Origin: Streptomyces camponoticapitis | GTDB lineage: Bacteria > Actinomycetota > Actinomycetes > Streptomycetales > Streptomycetaceae | Length of the DNA: 64,000 bases | NCBI RefSeq assembly: GCF_014646115.1 | Contig: NZ_BMMV01000006.1 | Coordinates: 248,001-312,000, forward strand | Reading direction: 5' to 3' | Shown: positions 1-8,129 of the stretch, one piece after another | Position numbering within the stretch: the stretch's first letter is position 1 | Layout: each line of letters opens with the position of its first letter | The notes under the pieces: generated by a model | What the model was told of the DNA's origin: nothing | The model's input: only the letters and a program-made list of their open reading frames with translations | Databases searched by the model: none | Position numbers and translations under genes: made by a program

Positions 1-716
1 GGCTTCCGGCGGGCGGTGCCGGCGGCGTCCGCGCGCTTGGGCTTCGGTTTCGGCTTGGCCTTCGACGAGCCCTGCTCCTGGGCCGGGGTGGCGCGGCGGC
101 CCCGTGAGCTGTTGACGGTGCGCCCCCGGACGATCCCGATGAACTCCTCGACCAGATCGGTGGTCCGCTCCTCCGGCCACGACAGCGCGACGCGCGACTC
201 GGGGACGTCGGAGACCGGCCGGTAGGTGAGGTCCTTGCGATGGTGCAGGCGCGCGACTGACTGCGGCAGGACGAGGAGTCCCACACCCGCCGCGACCAGT
301 TCCACGGCGTCCGCCGTCGTGGCGGGGCGTTCCTTCGCGGGCTGTCCGGGCAGGGGTCCGTCCCAGTCGAGGGTGTCGTCGAGGGGGTGCAGCACGATGT
401 CGTCGGCCAGATCAGCGGCCGACACCTCGTCCACCGCGGCCACGAGGTGGTCCTTCGGTACGAGGACGACCGTCGTCTCGGTGTAGAGCGGGATCGCGCT
501 GAGGTCGGTCCGGTCGACCGGCAGCCGTACGAATCCCGCGTCCGCCTCCCCGGCGCGCAGCGTGTCCGCCGCGTCGGCGGCGGGGATCACGGTCAGGGTC
601 AGCGGTACGTCGGGGAGCCGCTCGTTCCAGATCCGCACCCACTTGCCCGGGTTCACCCCCGGTACGTAACCGAGCCGGAACGTGGGGGACGCGAGGGGTA
701 CCTCCGAGCCTGTCAC
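1..716 (-). CDS. Stand-alone LysR substrate-binding-domain protein (partial, C-terminus off the window)
   Basis: The reading frame starts at GTG 716, directly after an in-frame TGA, and runs off the left edge. The protein opens at once with LysR effector-domain sequence (FRLGYVPGVNPGKW, then the alternating alpha/beta core). There is no N-terminal winged helix-turn-helix, so it is a free-standing effector-binding domain and not a full regulator. After about 200 residues it becomes a Lys/Pro-rich basic tail (KAKPKPKPKR). It diverges from the DUF5997 gene across only 58 bases; I recall this pairing as common in Streptomyces. Its ligand is unknown. It may act as a co-regulator, since it has no visible DNA-binding domain apart from the basic tail. 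Confidence 0.8.
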   Translation of the reverse strand, partial: MTGSEVPLASPTFRLGYVPGVNPGKWVRIWNERLPDVPLTLTVIPAADAADTLRAGEADAGFVRLPVDRTDLSAIPLYTETTVVLVPKDHLVAAVDEVSAADLADDIVLHPLDDTLDWDGPLPGQPAKERPATTADAVELVAAGVGLLVLPQSVARLHHRKDLTYRPVSDVPESRVALSWPEERTTDLVEEFIGIVRGRTVNSSRGRRATPAQEQGSSKAKPKPKPKRADAAGTARRK

Positions 717-774
717 TCAGCCAGGCTACCGGTCGTGGTCGGACGGCCCTTACCCGCTCGATAGTCTGGACACC

Positions 775-1179
775 ATGAAGTCGCACCAGACCACCCAGAC
801 GATGAAGCCCGCCACGGCGGCGAAGAAACTGGGTGTGTACCTCGAGGCCACCCCAGCCGATTTCCAGGAGGGCGTCGTCTCGCGCGGCGAGCTGAACGCG
901 CTCCAGTCGGATCCGCCCGAGTGGCTGCTGGAACTGCGGCGCGACGGTCCGCATCCCCGGCCGGTGGTCGCCGCCAAGCTGGGCGTCTCCATCGCGGGTC
1001 TCGCCCGTGGCGGGGTCACCGACGCGCTGACGACGGAGCAGATCGAGGCGCTCAAGGAGGAGCATCCCTCCTGGCTGCGGCGGGAACGCGCCACGCAGGC
1101 CGAGGTCCGGAAGGAAGCGGCGCGTATCAAGGAGAAGAACGCCGAGCGGGAGGACCAGGCCCGCCGCCCGCGTTCCTGA
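775..1179 (+). CDS. DUF5997 family protein
   Basis: A 134-residue soluble, charged protein whose opening (MKPATAAKKLGVYLEA) and short helical repeats match the actinobacterial DUF5997 family. The internal pattern AAKLGVSIAGLARGG suggests a small helix-turn-helix-like fold. The ATG lies only 7 bases after a TAGTCT element at 762-767 and has no Shine-Dalgarno sequence, so the mRNA is probably leaderless. It is divergent from the LysR-domain gene and the two may share regulation. The biochemical function is unknown. Confidence 0.8.
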   Translation: MKSHQTTQTMKPATAAKKLGVYLEATPADFQEGVVSRGELNALQSDPPEWLLELRRDGPHPRPVVAAKLGVSIAGLARGGVTDALTTEQIEALKEEHPSWLRRERATQAEVRKEAARIKEKNAEREDQARRPRS

Positions 1180-1273
1180 CCGGGGCCGGGGCGGGCCGAC
1201 GGCGGGGCGCGTAACAACCCATCGTGACGACGGGGGCGGCCGGGAAGAACCCGGCCGCTCCGTCGTACGTCGG

Positions 1274-1717
1274 CTACCGCGGCGCCGCCCTGGGGCGGTC
1301 GGTCAGCAGCGACCAGATGACGAAGACGCCGATCGCGATGGTGACCACAGCCCAGACGGGCTGGTAGGGCAGCCACATGAAGTTCGCCACCACACTGATC
1401 GCGGCCATGCCCACCCCGATCACCCGCGCCCAGGGCGCGCGGCGGACGATGCCCAGCCCGGTGAGGATCAGCAGCACACCCACCACCAGATGGATCCAGC
1501 CCCACGAGGTCAGGGTGAACTGGTAGGTGTAGCTGCCGCTGAGCGTGAACACGTTGTCCCGCGCGATGGCGACGACACCGTTCAGGACGGCCAGCACGCC
1601 GTCCACGAAGAGCAGGACCCCGGCGAACATCGCTCCGCCCGTCGCCCACACGGGGCCTCCGTGCCCCTTGCGGGACGGCGTGTGTCGAGCCCCGGAAGGG
1701 GACGCGGTCTGTGCCAT
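1274..1717 (-). CDS. DUF7144-type four-helix membrane protein
   Basis: 147 residues with four hydrophobic segments: the GGAMFAGVLLFVDGVLAVL region, WIHLVVGVLLILTGLGIV, the VIGVGMAAISVVANF region, and WAVVTIAIGVFVIWSLL. This is the usual form of the Streptomyces DUF7144 membrane family. The start at 1717 is chosen because GAGGAGG lies 5 bases upstream; an in-frame ATG at 1768 lacks a ribosome site. The N-terminus is Ser/Lys/Arg-rich and probably cytoplasmic. No catalytic residues stand out and function is unknown. Confidence 0.8.
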   Translation of the reverse strand: MAQTASPSGARHTPSRKGHGGPVWATGGAMFAGVLLFVDGVLAVLNGVVAIARDNVFTLSGSYTYQFTLTSWGWIHLVVGVLLILTGLGIVRRAPWARVIGVGMAAISVVANFMWLPYQPVWAVVTIAIGVFVIWSLLTDRPRAAPR

Positions 1718-2027
1718 GAGAGCCTCCTCGGCCGAGTAGGTGGCCCGCTCTCCGGACCACTCCGGCATGGGGCCGACAATCCGCCGCTCCCGCTGCCACG
1801 ACCAGCCGGACTACGCCGTTCGAGTGAACGCCCGAATGGGCCCCGCCGTCTCCCGACACCCCCGGCGATCCCGCCGGCGCCGCGGCGAGAACGGCTGTCC
1901 GTCCGACGAGCGAGGCCCTGCCCGGCATCGGAGTGGTCTCCTCCACCGCTCGGTTATCAAGGGGCGCCGGGCGTCTATGGGTGCAGAGTCCGACTGTCCC
2001 CGTACAACCCGTAGAAAGAGAACACCC
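1718..2027. other. Divergent intergenic region
   Basis: 310 bases between the DUF7144 gene (leftward) and the small secreted-protein gene (rightward). No supported gene lies here. A GGTTAT...GGGTGC pair around 1951-1985 loosely resembles a stress-sigma (SigB-like) promoter for the secreted gene, but the match is too weak to call. Confidence 0.4.
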
Positions 2028-2219
2028 ATGCGTATCCGTACAGCAGTCGCCGCCTCCGCTCTCGCCGCTCTCGCCGTCCTCGGCAGCGCCGGCGCCGCCG
2101 CCGCCGGCGAGCGGGGCGAGGGCCACGACCGTGGCAACTCCATCGTGAACAGCGAGTTCGTCGCCACGTGGATCAACGACAGCTTCAACACCGCCATCAT
2201 CTTCGGCGACAACCTGTAA
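2028..2219 (+). CDS. Small secreted protein, unknown function
   Basis: 63 residues. The N-terminus is a classical Sec signal peptide: MRIRTAVAASALAALAVLG, then AGAAAAG with an AxA cleavage site around residue 26. The mature part is only about 37 residues, charged first (GERGEGHDRG) and then ending in NTAIIFGDNL. There is no cysteine and it is not a chaplin or rodlin. An AAAGAGA ribosome site lies about 7 bases upstream of the ATG, and a strong hairpin follows, so it looks monocistronic. I do not recognise the family. Confidence 0.65.
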   Translation: MRIRTAVAASALAALAVLGSAGAAAAGERGEGHDRGNSIVNSEFVATWINDSFNTAIIFGDNL

Positions 2220-2238
2220 AGCGCTCGTACGCGGTCGT

Positions 2239-2268
2239 CGGCCTCCCGTGCTGATCCGCGGGAGGCCG
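2239..2268 (+). terminator. Hairpin terminator after the small secreted-protein gene
   Basis: CGGCCTCCCG and CGGGAGGCCG form a perfect 10-bp stem with a 10-base loop, 20 bases after the stop codon. It has no U-tract, as is usual for high-GC actinobacteria. It may also protect the convergent Old Yellow Enzyme gene. Confidence 0.65.
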
Positions 2269-2335
2269 GCGGCCGTTTCGGCGCACGCTCCGGAACGACC
2301 CTCACCCGGCCGTCGACCGGGGGGCTCCGCCGCCG

Positions 2336-3409
2336 TCAGGCCGCGTAGTCGTGGGCCGCGTAGGTGAGATAGCCCGCGTCCCCGCCCTGGTAGTACGTGG
2401 CCTCGTCGACAGGCGCGATCGGCAGTCCGGCGCGCAGCCGCTCGACGAGGTCGGGGTTGGCGATGAAGGCGCGGCCGAAGCTGACGAGGTCGGCGCCCAG
2501 CCCGAGCCAGCGGTCGGCGTCCTCCCTGCCGGTCTGCTTCGGTCCCATCGGGAGGGTCGGGTTCATGATGAGCGTGCCCGGCCAGGCCCGGCGCAGGGCG
2601 ACCAGTACCTCGTCGTCGGTGGTGGCCTCGATGTGCACGTACGCCAGGTCGAGTCGGGCCAGCTCGGTCAGCAGCGCGGCGTACAGCTCGCCGACCTCCG
2701 TCTCCTCGACTCCCCAGAAGGTCCCGCCCGGGGAGAGCCGGATGCCGGTCCGGTGCCCGCCGACGGCGTCGGCGGTGGCGGCCGCGGCCTCGACGGCGAA
2801 CCTGATCCGGTGGGCGACCGGGCCGCCGTACCCGTCCGTGCGCAGGTTGGCGTTGGAGGAGAGGAACTGCGAGATCAAGTAGCCGTTGGCGCCGTGCAGT
2901 TCGACACCGTCGAAGCCGGCGTCGGTGGCGCGGCGGGCGGCCCTGGCGTACGACTCCACCTGCTCGGGCACCTCGGCGGTGTCCAGCGCGCGGGGCACCG
3001 GGGCGGGCTGGGGCCCGGTCGGGGTGAATACGTCGCCGACGGCGGGGACGGCGGAGGGGCCGACCGGCCGTGTGCCGATGGTGTCGGTGTGCGAGACCCG
3101 TCCGCCGTGCATGAGCTGGGCGAAGATGCGCCCGCCGTTGGCGTGGACGGCGGCGGTCACGGGGCGCCACGCGGCGACCTGCTCGTCGGTGTGGAGTCCG
3201 GGGGTCCCGGGGTTGGACTGGCCGATCGTGCTCGGCTGCACCCCTTCGCTCACGATCAGCCCGGCGGTGGCCCGCTGGGCGTAGTAGGCGGCCATCGACG
3301 GCGTCGCCAGACCCTCGGCAGCCGCGCGGACCCGGGTCATCGGGGCCATGACCACCCTGTTGGGCAGCGTGAGGCCGCCGAGCTGGTAACGGGTGAAGAG
3401 GGTCGTCAC
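2336..3409 (-). CDS. Old Yellow Enzyme-type alkene reductase (NADH:flavin oxidoreductase)
   Basis: A 357-residue FMN-binding TIM barrel, the normal length for the family. It starts TTLFTRYQLGGLTLPNR, with the FMN-contact segment NRVVMAPMTR. The active-site signature is HGANGYLISQFL (His/Asn bind the activating carbonyl, Tyr is the proton donor). GGRIFAQLMHGGR and SFGRAFIANPDL are further family blocks. Known members reduce activated C=C bonds such as enones and nitro-olefins with NAD(P)H. It is divergent from a MerR-family gene, the usual arrangement for a stress- or electrophile-induced reductase. Confidence 0.92.
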   Translation of the reverse strand: MTTLFTRYQLGGLTLPNRVVMAPMTRVRAAAEGLATPSMAAYYAQRATAGLIVSEGVQPSTIGQSNPGTPGLHTDEQVAAWRPVTAAVHANGGRIFAQLMHGGRVSHTDTIGTRPVGPSAVPAVGDVFTPTGPQPAPVPRALDTAEVPEQVESYARAARRATDAGFDGVELHGANGYLISQFLSSNANLRTDGYGGPVAHRIRFAVEAAAATADAVGGHRTGIRLSPGGTFWGVEETEVGELYAALLTELARLDLAYVHIEATTDDEVLVALRRAWPGTLIMNPTLPMGPKQTGREDADRWLGLGADLVSFGRAFIANPDLVERLRAGLPIAPVDEATYYQGGDAGYLTYAAHDYAA

Positions 3410-3475
3410 GTCAGGACTCCTTCGCGATGCGAGGTGCGCGTTGCCCGGGTTTCGAGCACTGCGGTTACGCTAAAA

Positions 3476-3495
3476 CCTCACATCGACGTCAGAGG
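3476..3495. promoter_or_regulatory. Possible MerR operator between the reductase and its regulator
   Basis: CCTC and GAGG half-sites separated by 12 bases lie in the divergent region between 3410 and 3539, where MerR proteins usually bind an over-long promoter spacer. The inner bases pair poorly, so this is only a candidate. Confidence 0.25.
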
Positions 3496-3539
3496 CAAGC
3501 CTTGTGACGCATGACACAGGACACCATCGGGAGGGCCTT

Positions 3540-3965
3540 GTGCGGATCGGTGAACTCGCCTCACGCGCCGGAGTCAGCGTCAGGTCGGTGCGCTACTACG
3601 AGGAGCAGGGGCTGCTCGCCAGTACCCGCAGCCCCAGCGGGCAGCGGCATTACACGGACCAAGAGGTCGAGCGGGTCGCGTTCATCCAGCGGCTGTACGC
3701 GGCGGGGCTCTCCAGCCGGACGATCCACGAACTGCTGCCCTGCGTCGACGCACCCAGCGAGGTGAACTCAGACTCGGCGCTGGAGCGGATGGCGCAGGAA
3801 CGCGAACGGCTCTCCGAGCACATCGACGACCTCGTGCGTACGCGGGAGGCCCTCGACGGGCTGATGGCGGCGGCCCGGGAGTACCGCGAGCGGATGGCAA
3901 CGCCCGCGCCCACGTCCACGCCCTCGCACTCGGCCACGGCTGTCCTCGACCGCTGTACGGCCTGA
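3540..3965 (+). CDS. MerR family transcriptional regulator
   Basis: 141 residues from GTG 3540, chosen because GGGAGG lies 5 bases upstream and the protein then begins VRIGELASRAGVSVRSVRYYEEQGLL, the standard MerR winged-helix opening. An earlier ATG at 3504 would add 12 unlikely residues. The C-terminal half is a dimerisation helix with a single cysteine (LLPCVDAP) followed by a Ser/Thr/Pro tail, so no metal-binding cysteine cluster is evident. It probably regulates the divergent Old Yellow Enzyme gene in response to an organic ligand or electrophile. Confidence 0.88.
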   Translation: MRIGELASRAGVSVRSVRYYEEQGLLASTRSPSGQRHYTDQEVERVAFIQRLYAAGLSSRTIHELLPCVDAPSEVNSDSALERMAQERERLSEHIDDLVRTREALDGLMAAAREYRERMATPAPTSTPSHSATAVLDRCTA

Positions 3966-3988
3966 ACCGGCGGAGGGGACGGGGCGGG

Positions 3989-4573
3989 TCAGAGCCCCGG
4001 CGCGCCCCAGACGGGGAACCAGCGGGCGAGGTCGGGCTCGATCCGCAGGTCGTCCCCGAGGATCCCGCTGACCTGGAGCTCTCGCGGGTTGTCCCGTTTC
4101 TCGGCGGCGCCGGGCAGCGGCGCGAAGGGGTAGAAGCTGCCGCGCTTGTAGAGGTAGACGAGGGCGAGCGGCCGCTGTTCCGCGTCGCGGAAACTGATCA
4201 GCGAGCAGAGGAGCTGCGGGCCGAACCCGCCGTCCTGGAGCAGTGTGTTGACCGCGTGCAGATCGTTGACCAGACCGGCGGCGTCGTCGGGCGCCTGCCG
4301 GGAGAGCAGCCAGGTGTATCCGTACGAGTCCTGGCTGAACTCCACCGGGTGGCCGCCCTCACCGGTGTCCGCGTCGAGCAGTTCCCGCACGTCCTGGCGG
4401 ATCCGGGCGAAGCCCCCGCCCTCGACGCCGACGAAACAGACCGAGCCCAGGCCGGTGGGCGTGTAGCCGGCTCCGGCCTGGAGGGTCAGCGCGGCGGACG
4501 GGAGCGCGAAGAGCTGGTCGAGATCGGGCCGGACGGGTTTGCTCCGGCCCAGAATGGTGTCGAGAAGACCCAA
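3989..4573 (-). CDS. pspAB: PspA-associated protein PspAB
   Basis: 194 residues beginning MGLLDTILGRSKP, matching the actinobacterial PspAB family. It starts at TTG 4573 with a GGAG ribosome site about 10 bases upstream. It is soluble, with no signal peptide or membrane helix. It lies 36 bases downstream of htpX on the same strand, the expected neighbour. In actinobacteria the family belongs to phage-shock/membrane-stress modules with PspA and PspAA; pspA itself is not in this window. The molecular activity is not established. Confidence 0.8.
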   Translation of the reverse strand: MGLLDTILGRSKPVRPDLDQLFALPSAALTLQAGAGYTPTGLGSVCFVGVEGGGFARIRQDVRELLDADTGEGGHPVEFSQDSYGYTWLLSRQAPDDAAGLVNDLHAVNTLLQDGGFGPQLLCSLISFRDAEQRPLALVYLYKRGSFYPFAPLPGAAEKRDNPRELQVSGILGDDLRIEPDLARWFPVWGAPGL

Positions 4574-4609
4574 GGGGACCAGCTCCTCACGGTGACGACG
4601 GGGTCGGGG

Positions 4610-5515
4610 TTACGGGCGGGCGAGCTCGGCGGACATCCGGGCGAGCTGGTCCAGCCGCTGCTGGAGGGTCGGGTGCGAAGAGAGCAGCCGCCCGAGGCTC
4701 TCGCGGGACGAGAAGGCCGGCACGAAGAAGAAGGCGTTGTACGGCTCCGCCTTCCGCAGGTCCCTCGTCGGGATGCGTGCCATCTGGCTGTCCACCTTGG
4801 TCAGCGCCGACGCGAGCGCCGACGGACGGCCGGTGAGCAGTGCGGCGGTGCGGTCGGCCGAGAGCTCCCGGTAGCGGGAGAGCAGCCGCGTGAGCAGGAA
4901 GCCGATGGCGTACACCATCGCGCTGACCAGCGGGATCACCAGGATGGCGATACCGGCGGGCCCGGCGTTGCTGGCGCTCCTCGACAGTCCGCTGTAGAGC
5001 GCGATCCGGGTCATCAGACCCGCGAGCACGCCCAGGAACGACGCGATGGTCATGACGGCGACGTCGCGGTGCGCGACGTGCGACATCTCGTGGGCGAGGA
5101 CGCCCTCCAGTTCCTCCGGTTCCAGTCTGCGGAGCAGGCCGGTGGTGGCGCAGACGAGGGCGCTGCGTTCGCTCCGGCCGGTCGCGAAGGCGTTCGGTAT
5201 GTCACTGTCCGCTATCGCCACCTTGGGCTTCGGCATGTCGGCCAGCGCGCAGATTCGGTCCACGACGCCGTGCAGCTCGGGTGCCTGCTCCGGAGTGACC
5301 TCGCGCGCGCCCATGCCGAAGGCCGCGATCTTGTCACTGAACCAGAACTGCGCGATGAACAGGCCACCGGCCACGATAAGGATCACCGGCCAGAACTTTC
5401 CCAGCACGGCGAGCAGCACACCCACCAGGACCACGTACAGCAGACCGATCAGGAACATGGTGGTCACCATGCGTGTGGTCAGCCCGCGGTCCTTGGAGTA
5501 GCGGGTTCGGGTCAT
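4610..5515 (-). CDS. htpX: Membrane zinc metalloprotease HtpX (M48)
   Basis: 301 residues. Two N-terminal membrane segments (about residues 18-38 and 42-58) are followed by the catalytic HEMSH at 142-146 (HExxH) and a downstream Glu ligand in the YRELSADR segment. Two more hydrophobic helices lie between them. Known HtpX degrades misfolded membrane proteins at the cytoplasmic membrane. It is upstream of pspAB in one operon. GGAGG lies 5 bases before its ATG, and a 6-codon reading frame with a stronger ribosome site lies just upstream. Confidence 0.92.
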   Translation of the reverse strand: MTRTRYSKDRGLTTRMVTTMFLIGLLYVVLVGVLLAVLGKFWPVILIVAGGLFIAQFWFSDKIAAFGMGAREVTPEQAPELHGVVDRICALADMPKPKVAIADSDIPNAFATGRSERSALVCATTGLLRRLEPEELEGVLAHEMSHVAHRDVAVMTIASFLGVLAGLMTRIALYSGLSRSASNAGPAGIAILVIPLVSAMVYAIGFLLTRLLSRYRELSADRTAALLTGRPSALASALTKVDSQMARIPTRDLRKAEPYNAFFFVPAFSSRESLGRLLSSHPTLQQRLDQLARMSAELARP

Positions 5516-5527
5516 CTCTCGCCTCCA

Positions 5528-5548
5528 TCACTTCTCTACATCTGCCAT
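5528..5548 (-). other. Six-codon leader reading frame (MADVEK) before htpX
   Basis: ATG at 5548 follows the very strong ribosome site AGGAGGAGGA and is closed by TGA six codons later, 12 bases before the htpX start. It could be a translation-coupling leader peptide or a chance ATG beside a ribosome site. Nothing in the sequence settles this. Confidence 0.35.
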
Positions 5549-5690
5549 TTTCCTCCTCCTCGCGGCGAAACGTCGTAAATAGAACGTATGGACAGCGCGG
5601 CACCGGCCGCATCGGCTCGGGGGAAGGCGCGAGGGATCCGGCGGCCTAGGCTTCGACGCGGCACCGGCCCCGACTCCAGGAGCGTGAACC

Positions 5691-6266
5691 GTGTTCGACC
5701 TCGCACCAGAGCACCCGTACCCCGACAGCCACCGAGCGGACGAGGCACCCGCACCGCACCCACTGCTCGCGCCCGTGCTCGGCCTCCTGGGCACCTGGAG
5801 CGGCCGGGGGCGTGGCGAGTACCCCACGCTCAGTGAGGATTTCGACTACGCCCAGGAGATGACCTTCAGCCACGACGGCCGCCCCTTCCTCCGTTACGAG
5901 ACCCGGGCCTGGCTGCTCGACGCCGACGGGGCGCCGCTGCGGCCGTCGGCCCGGGAGAGCGGCTGGTGACGGCTCCAGCCGGACGGCCGGGTGGAGGCGC
6001 TGATCACCCAGCCCACCGGTATCGCGGAGATCTCCGTGGGCCGGGCGGCCGGGAGCACGGTCGACCTGGCCACCCACGAGGTCGCCCGCACCCCCACGGC
6101 CAAGGAGGTCGACGCCACGCGCCGCCGCTACACCCTGACCGACGACGACACGCTCACGTTCGTCCACGATCTGGCGGCGGTGGGCCGGCCGCTGCAGCAC
6201 CATCTCTCGGCCCAGCTGCGACGGACCTCCGGGCCCGCCGGATTCGGCGTCAGCCCCATTGGGTAG
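5691..6266 (+). pseudogene. Nitrobindin-like heme-binding beta-barrel gene interrupted by an in-frame TGA
   Basis: GTG start at 5691 with AGGAG 8 bases upstream. The frame encodes a protein of the FABP-like/nitrobindin (THAP4-like) family: [16 protein letters not shown] is the GxWxGxGxGxYPT signature, followed by barrel strands. At 5967-5969 the codon after RESGW is TGA, where the family normally has a second Trp. The same frame then continues without a break with [17 protein letters not shown] to [14 protein letters not shown] and a natural stop at 6266. The whole 191-codon length is the family norm. A single TGG-to-TGA change explains everything, so this is a nonsense pseudogene unless it is a sequencing error. 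Confidence 0.85.
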
Positions 6267-6365
6267 AAATCAGGTGGTTTGTGATGCTACGGGGGCGGAT
6301 GTCGCGTGCCGCGACGGGCAAGAGGCGCCCGGGCGGCCCCGCGCGAGCTGAGAGGTGTCGGTGAC

Positions 6366-7481
6366 ATGGTGACCGGGATGCAGTTCGGAATCTTCACCGT
6401 GGGTGATGTGACCCCCGACCCGACCACCGGTGGTGCCCCTACCGAGGCGGAACGGATCCGGGCCACCGTGGCCATCGCGCGTAAGGCGGAGGAGGTCGGT
6501 CTCGACGTCTTCGCCACGGGTGAGCACCACAATCCGCCGTTCGTCCCGTCCTCACCCACCACCCTGCTCGGCTATATCGCCGGACAGACCGAGCGGATCA
6601 TCCTGTCGACGTCGACCACGCTGATCACCACCAACGACCCCGTGAAGATCGCCGAGGACTTCAGCGTCCTGCAGCATCTGTCGGGCGGACGGACCGACCT
6701 GATGCTGGGGCGCGGCAACACCGGGCCGGTCTATCCGTGGTTCGGCCAGGACATCCGTAAGGCCATCCCGCTGACCGTCGAGCACTACGGCCTGCTGCGC
6801 CGTCTGTGGCGTGAGGAGGTCGTCGACTGGGAGGGAAAGCTCCGCTCGCCCCTCCAGGGCTTCACCCTCGCGCCGCGCCCGCTGGACGGCGTCCCGCCGT
6901 TCGTGTGGCACGGCTCCATCCGCACTCCCGAGGTCGCGGAGCTGGCCGCCTACTACGGCGACGGCTTCTTCGCCAACCACATCTTCTGGCCCTCGTCCCA
7001 CACACGGACGATGGTGGACATGTACCGGCAGCGCTTCGCGCACTACGGCCACGGCGCGCCGGAGACGGCCATCGTCGGTCTGGGCGGGCAGGTGTTCATG
7101 CGCCGCAACAGCCAGGACGCCGTAAGGGAGTTCAGGCCCTACTTCGACAACGCGCCCGTGTACGGGCACGGCCCGTCCCTGGAGGAGTTCACCTCGCTCA
7201 CGCCCCTGACGGTCGGTTCTCCGCAGCAGGTGATCGACAAGACGCTCGGCTTCCGGGAGTACGCGGGCGACTACCAGCGCCAGTTGTTCCTCCTCGACCA
7301 CGCGGGACTGCCGCTCAAGACGGTGCTCGAACAGCTCGACCTCCTGGGGGAAGAGGTGGTGCCGGTGCTCCGCAAGGAGTTCGCCGTCGGCCGCTCCCCC
7401 CAGGCACCGGCCGCCCCCACCCACCAGTCGCTCCTGAGGGAACGCGACGCGGCGAGCACCGGGGAACCCACCGAATCGTGA
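6366..7481 (+). CDS. CE1758-family FMN-dependent luciferase-like monooxygenase
   Basis: 371 residues from ATG 6366 (AGAGG 10 bases upstream; an alternative ATG lies at 6378). The protein has the luciferase-like TIM-barrel pattern: MQFGIFTVGDVTPDP opening, FATGEHHNPPFVPSSP, LSTSTTLITTNDPVK and LMLGRGNTGPVYPWF. Such enzymes use reduced FMN and O2. The FMN reductase gene follows 22 bases later, the CE1758/CE1759 pair known from actinobacteria, so the two form a two-component monooxygenase. The Ala/Pro-rich C-terminal tail is probably disordered. The substrate is unknown. Confidence 0.88.
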   Translation: MVTGMQFGIFTVGDVTPDPTTGGAPTEAERIRATVAIARKAEEVGLDVFATGEHHNPPFVPSSPTTLLGYIAGQTERIILSTSTTLITTNDPVKIAEDFSVLQHLSGGRTDLMLGRGNTGPVYPWFGQDIRKAIPLTVEHYGLLRRLWREEVVDWEGKLRSPLQGFTLAPRPLDGVPPFVWHGSIRTPEVAELAAYYGDGFFANHIFWPSSHTRTMVDMYRQRFAHYGHGAPETAIVGLGGQVFMRRNSQDAVREFRPYFDNAPVYGHGPSLEEFTSLTPLTVGSPQQVIDKTLGFREYAGDYQRQLFLLDHAGLPLKTVLEQLDLLGEEVVPVLRKEFAVGRSPQAPAAPTHQSLLRERDAASTGEPTES

Positions 7482-7503
7482 CGGGAGTTGGAGGATGGGT
7501 GGC

Positions 7504-8124
7504 GTGACGACCAGACTCACGATCATCACCGGCGGGCTGCGTGAGCCGTCGTCGACGCGGATGCTCGCCAACCGGCTGGAGGCGGCGGTACGCACGGAAC
7601 TCGCCGGCGCCGGGGTCATGGTCGAGTCCTCGTTCGTCGAGCTGCGCCCCCTGGGGCACGCGATCATCGACGCGATGTTCAGCGGATTCCCGTCCGCCCC
7701 GCTGGAGAAGGCGTTCGCCACGGTCGCCGACGCCGACGGGGTCATCGCGGTCACCCCGGCGTTCAACGCTTCCTTCAGCGGTCTGTTCAAGTCCTTCTTC
7801 GACGTGCTCCCGGAGGAGACCCTGTCGGACATGCCCATCCTCATGGGCGCCACCGGCGGTACGGAACGGCACTCCCTCGTCCTCGAACACGCGCTGCGGC
7901 CGATGTTCTCCTATCTGCACGCCCTGGTGTCGTCGCGGGGCGTGTACGCCGCGACGGACGACTTCGGCGCCCAGGCGAACGGAGCGGTCCTGCGGGAACG
8001 AATCGCCGCCGCTGCGGCCGACTACGCCCGCCTGGTCCAGGGATGCGGCCCCCACCGCAAGCGCGACTCGTTCACCGAGGACGCCACCGCGATGGAACAG
8101 CTCCTGCGCGGCGACGGGACCTGA
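7504..8124 (+). CDS. CE1759-family NAD(P)H-dependent FMN reductase
   Basis: 206 residues with a flavodoxin-like fold: TTRLTIITGGLREPSSTRML is the FMN phosphate-binding loop (SxxSxTxxLA type), and ITPAFNASFSGLFKSFFD-like sequence (VTPAFNASFSG) is the second flavin loop. I chose GTG 7504 because TTGGAGG lies 9 bases upstream; an ATG at 7495 is too close to it. It probably supplies reduced FMN to the luciferase-like monooxygenase encoded just upstream. The convergent TetR gene ends 5 bases after its stop. Confidence 0.88.
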   Translation: MTTRLTIITGGLREPSSTRMLANRLEAAVRTELAGAGVMVESSFVELRPLGHAIIDAMFSGFPSAPLEKAFATVADADGVIAVTPAFNASFSGLFKSFFDVLPEETLSDMPILMGATGGTERHSLVLEHALRPMFSYLHALVSSRGVYAATDDFGAQANGAVLRERIAAAAADYARLVQGCGPHRKRDSFTEDATAMEQLLRGDGT

Positions 8125-8129
8125 GACCG

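Noticed and set aside
750-3170. 806-codon open frame on the minus strand
   Set aside because: It runs across the DUF5997, DUF7144 and small secreted genes and out of frame through the Old Yellow Enzyme gene, giving low-complexity Arg/Pro sequence.
4256-5578. 440-codon open frame on the plus strand opposite pspAB and htpX
   Set aside because: It overlaps two genes with clear families and motifs on the other strand and has none of its own.
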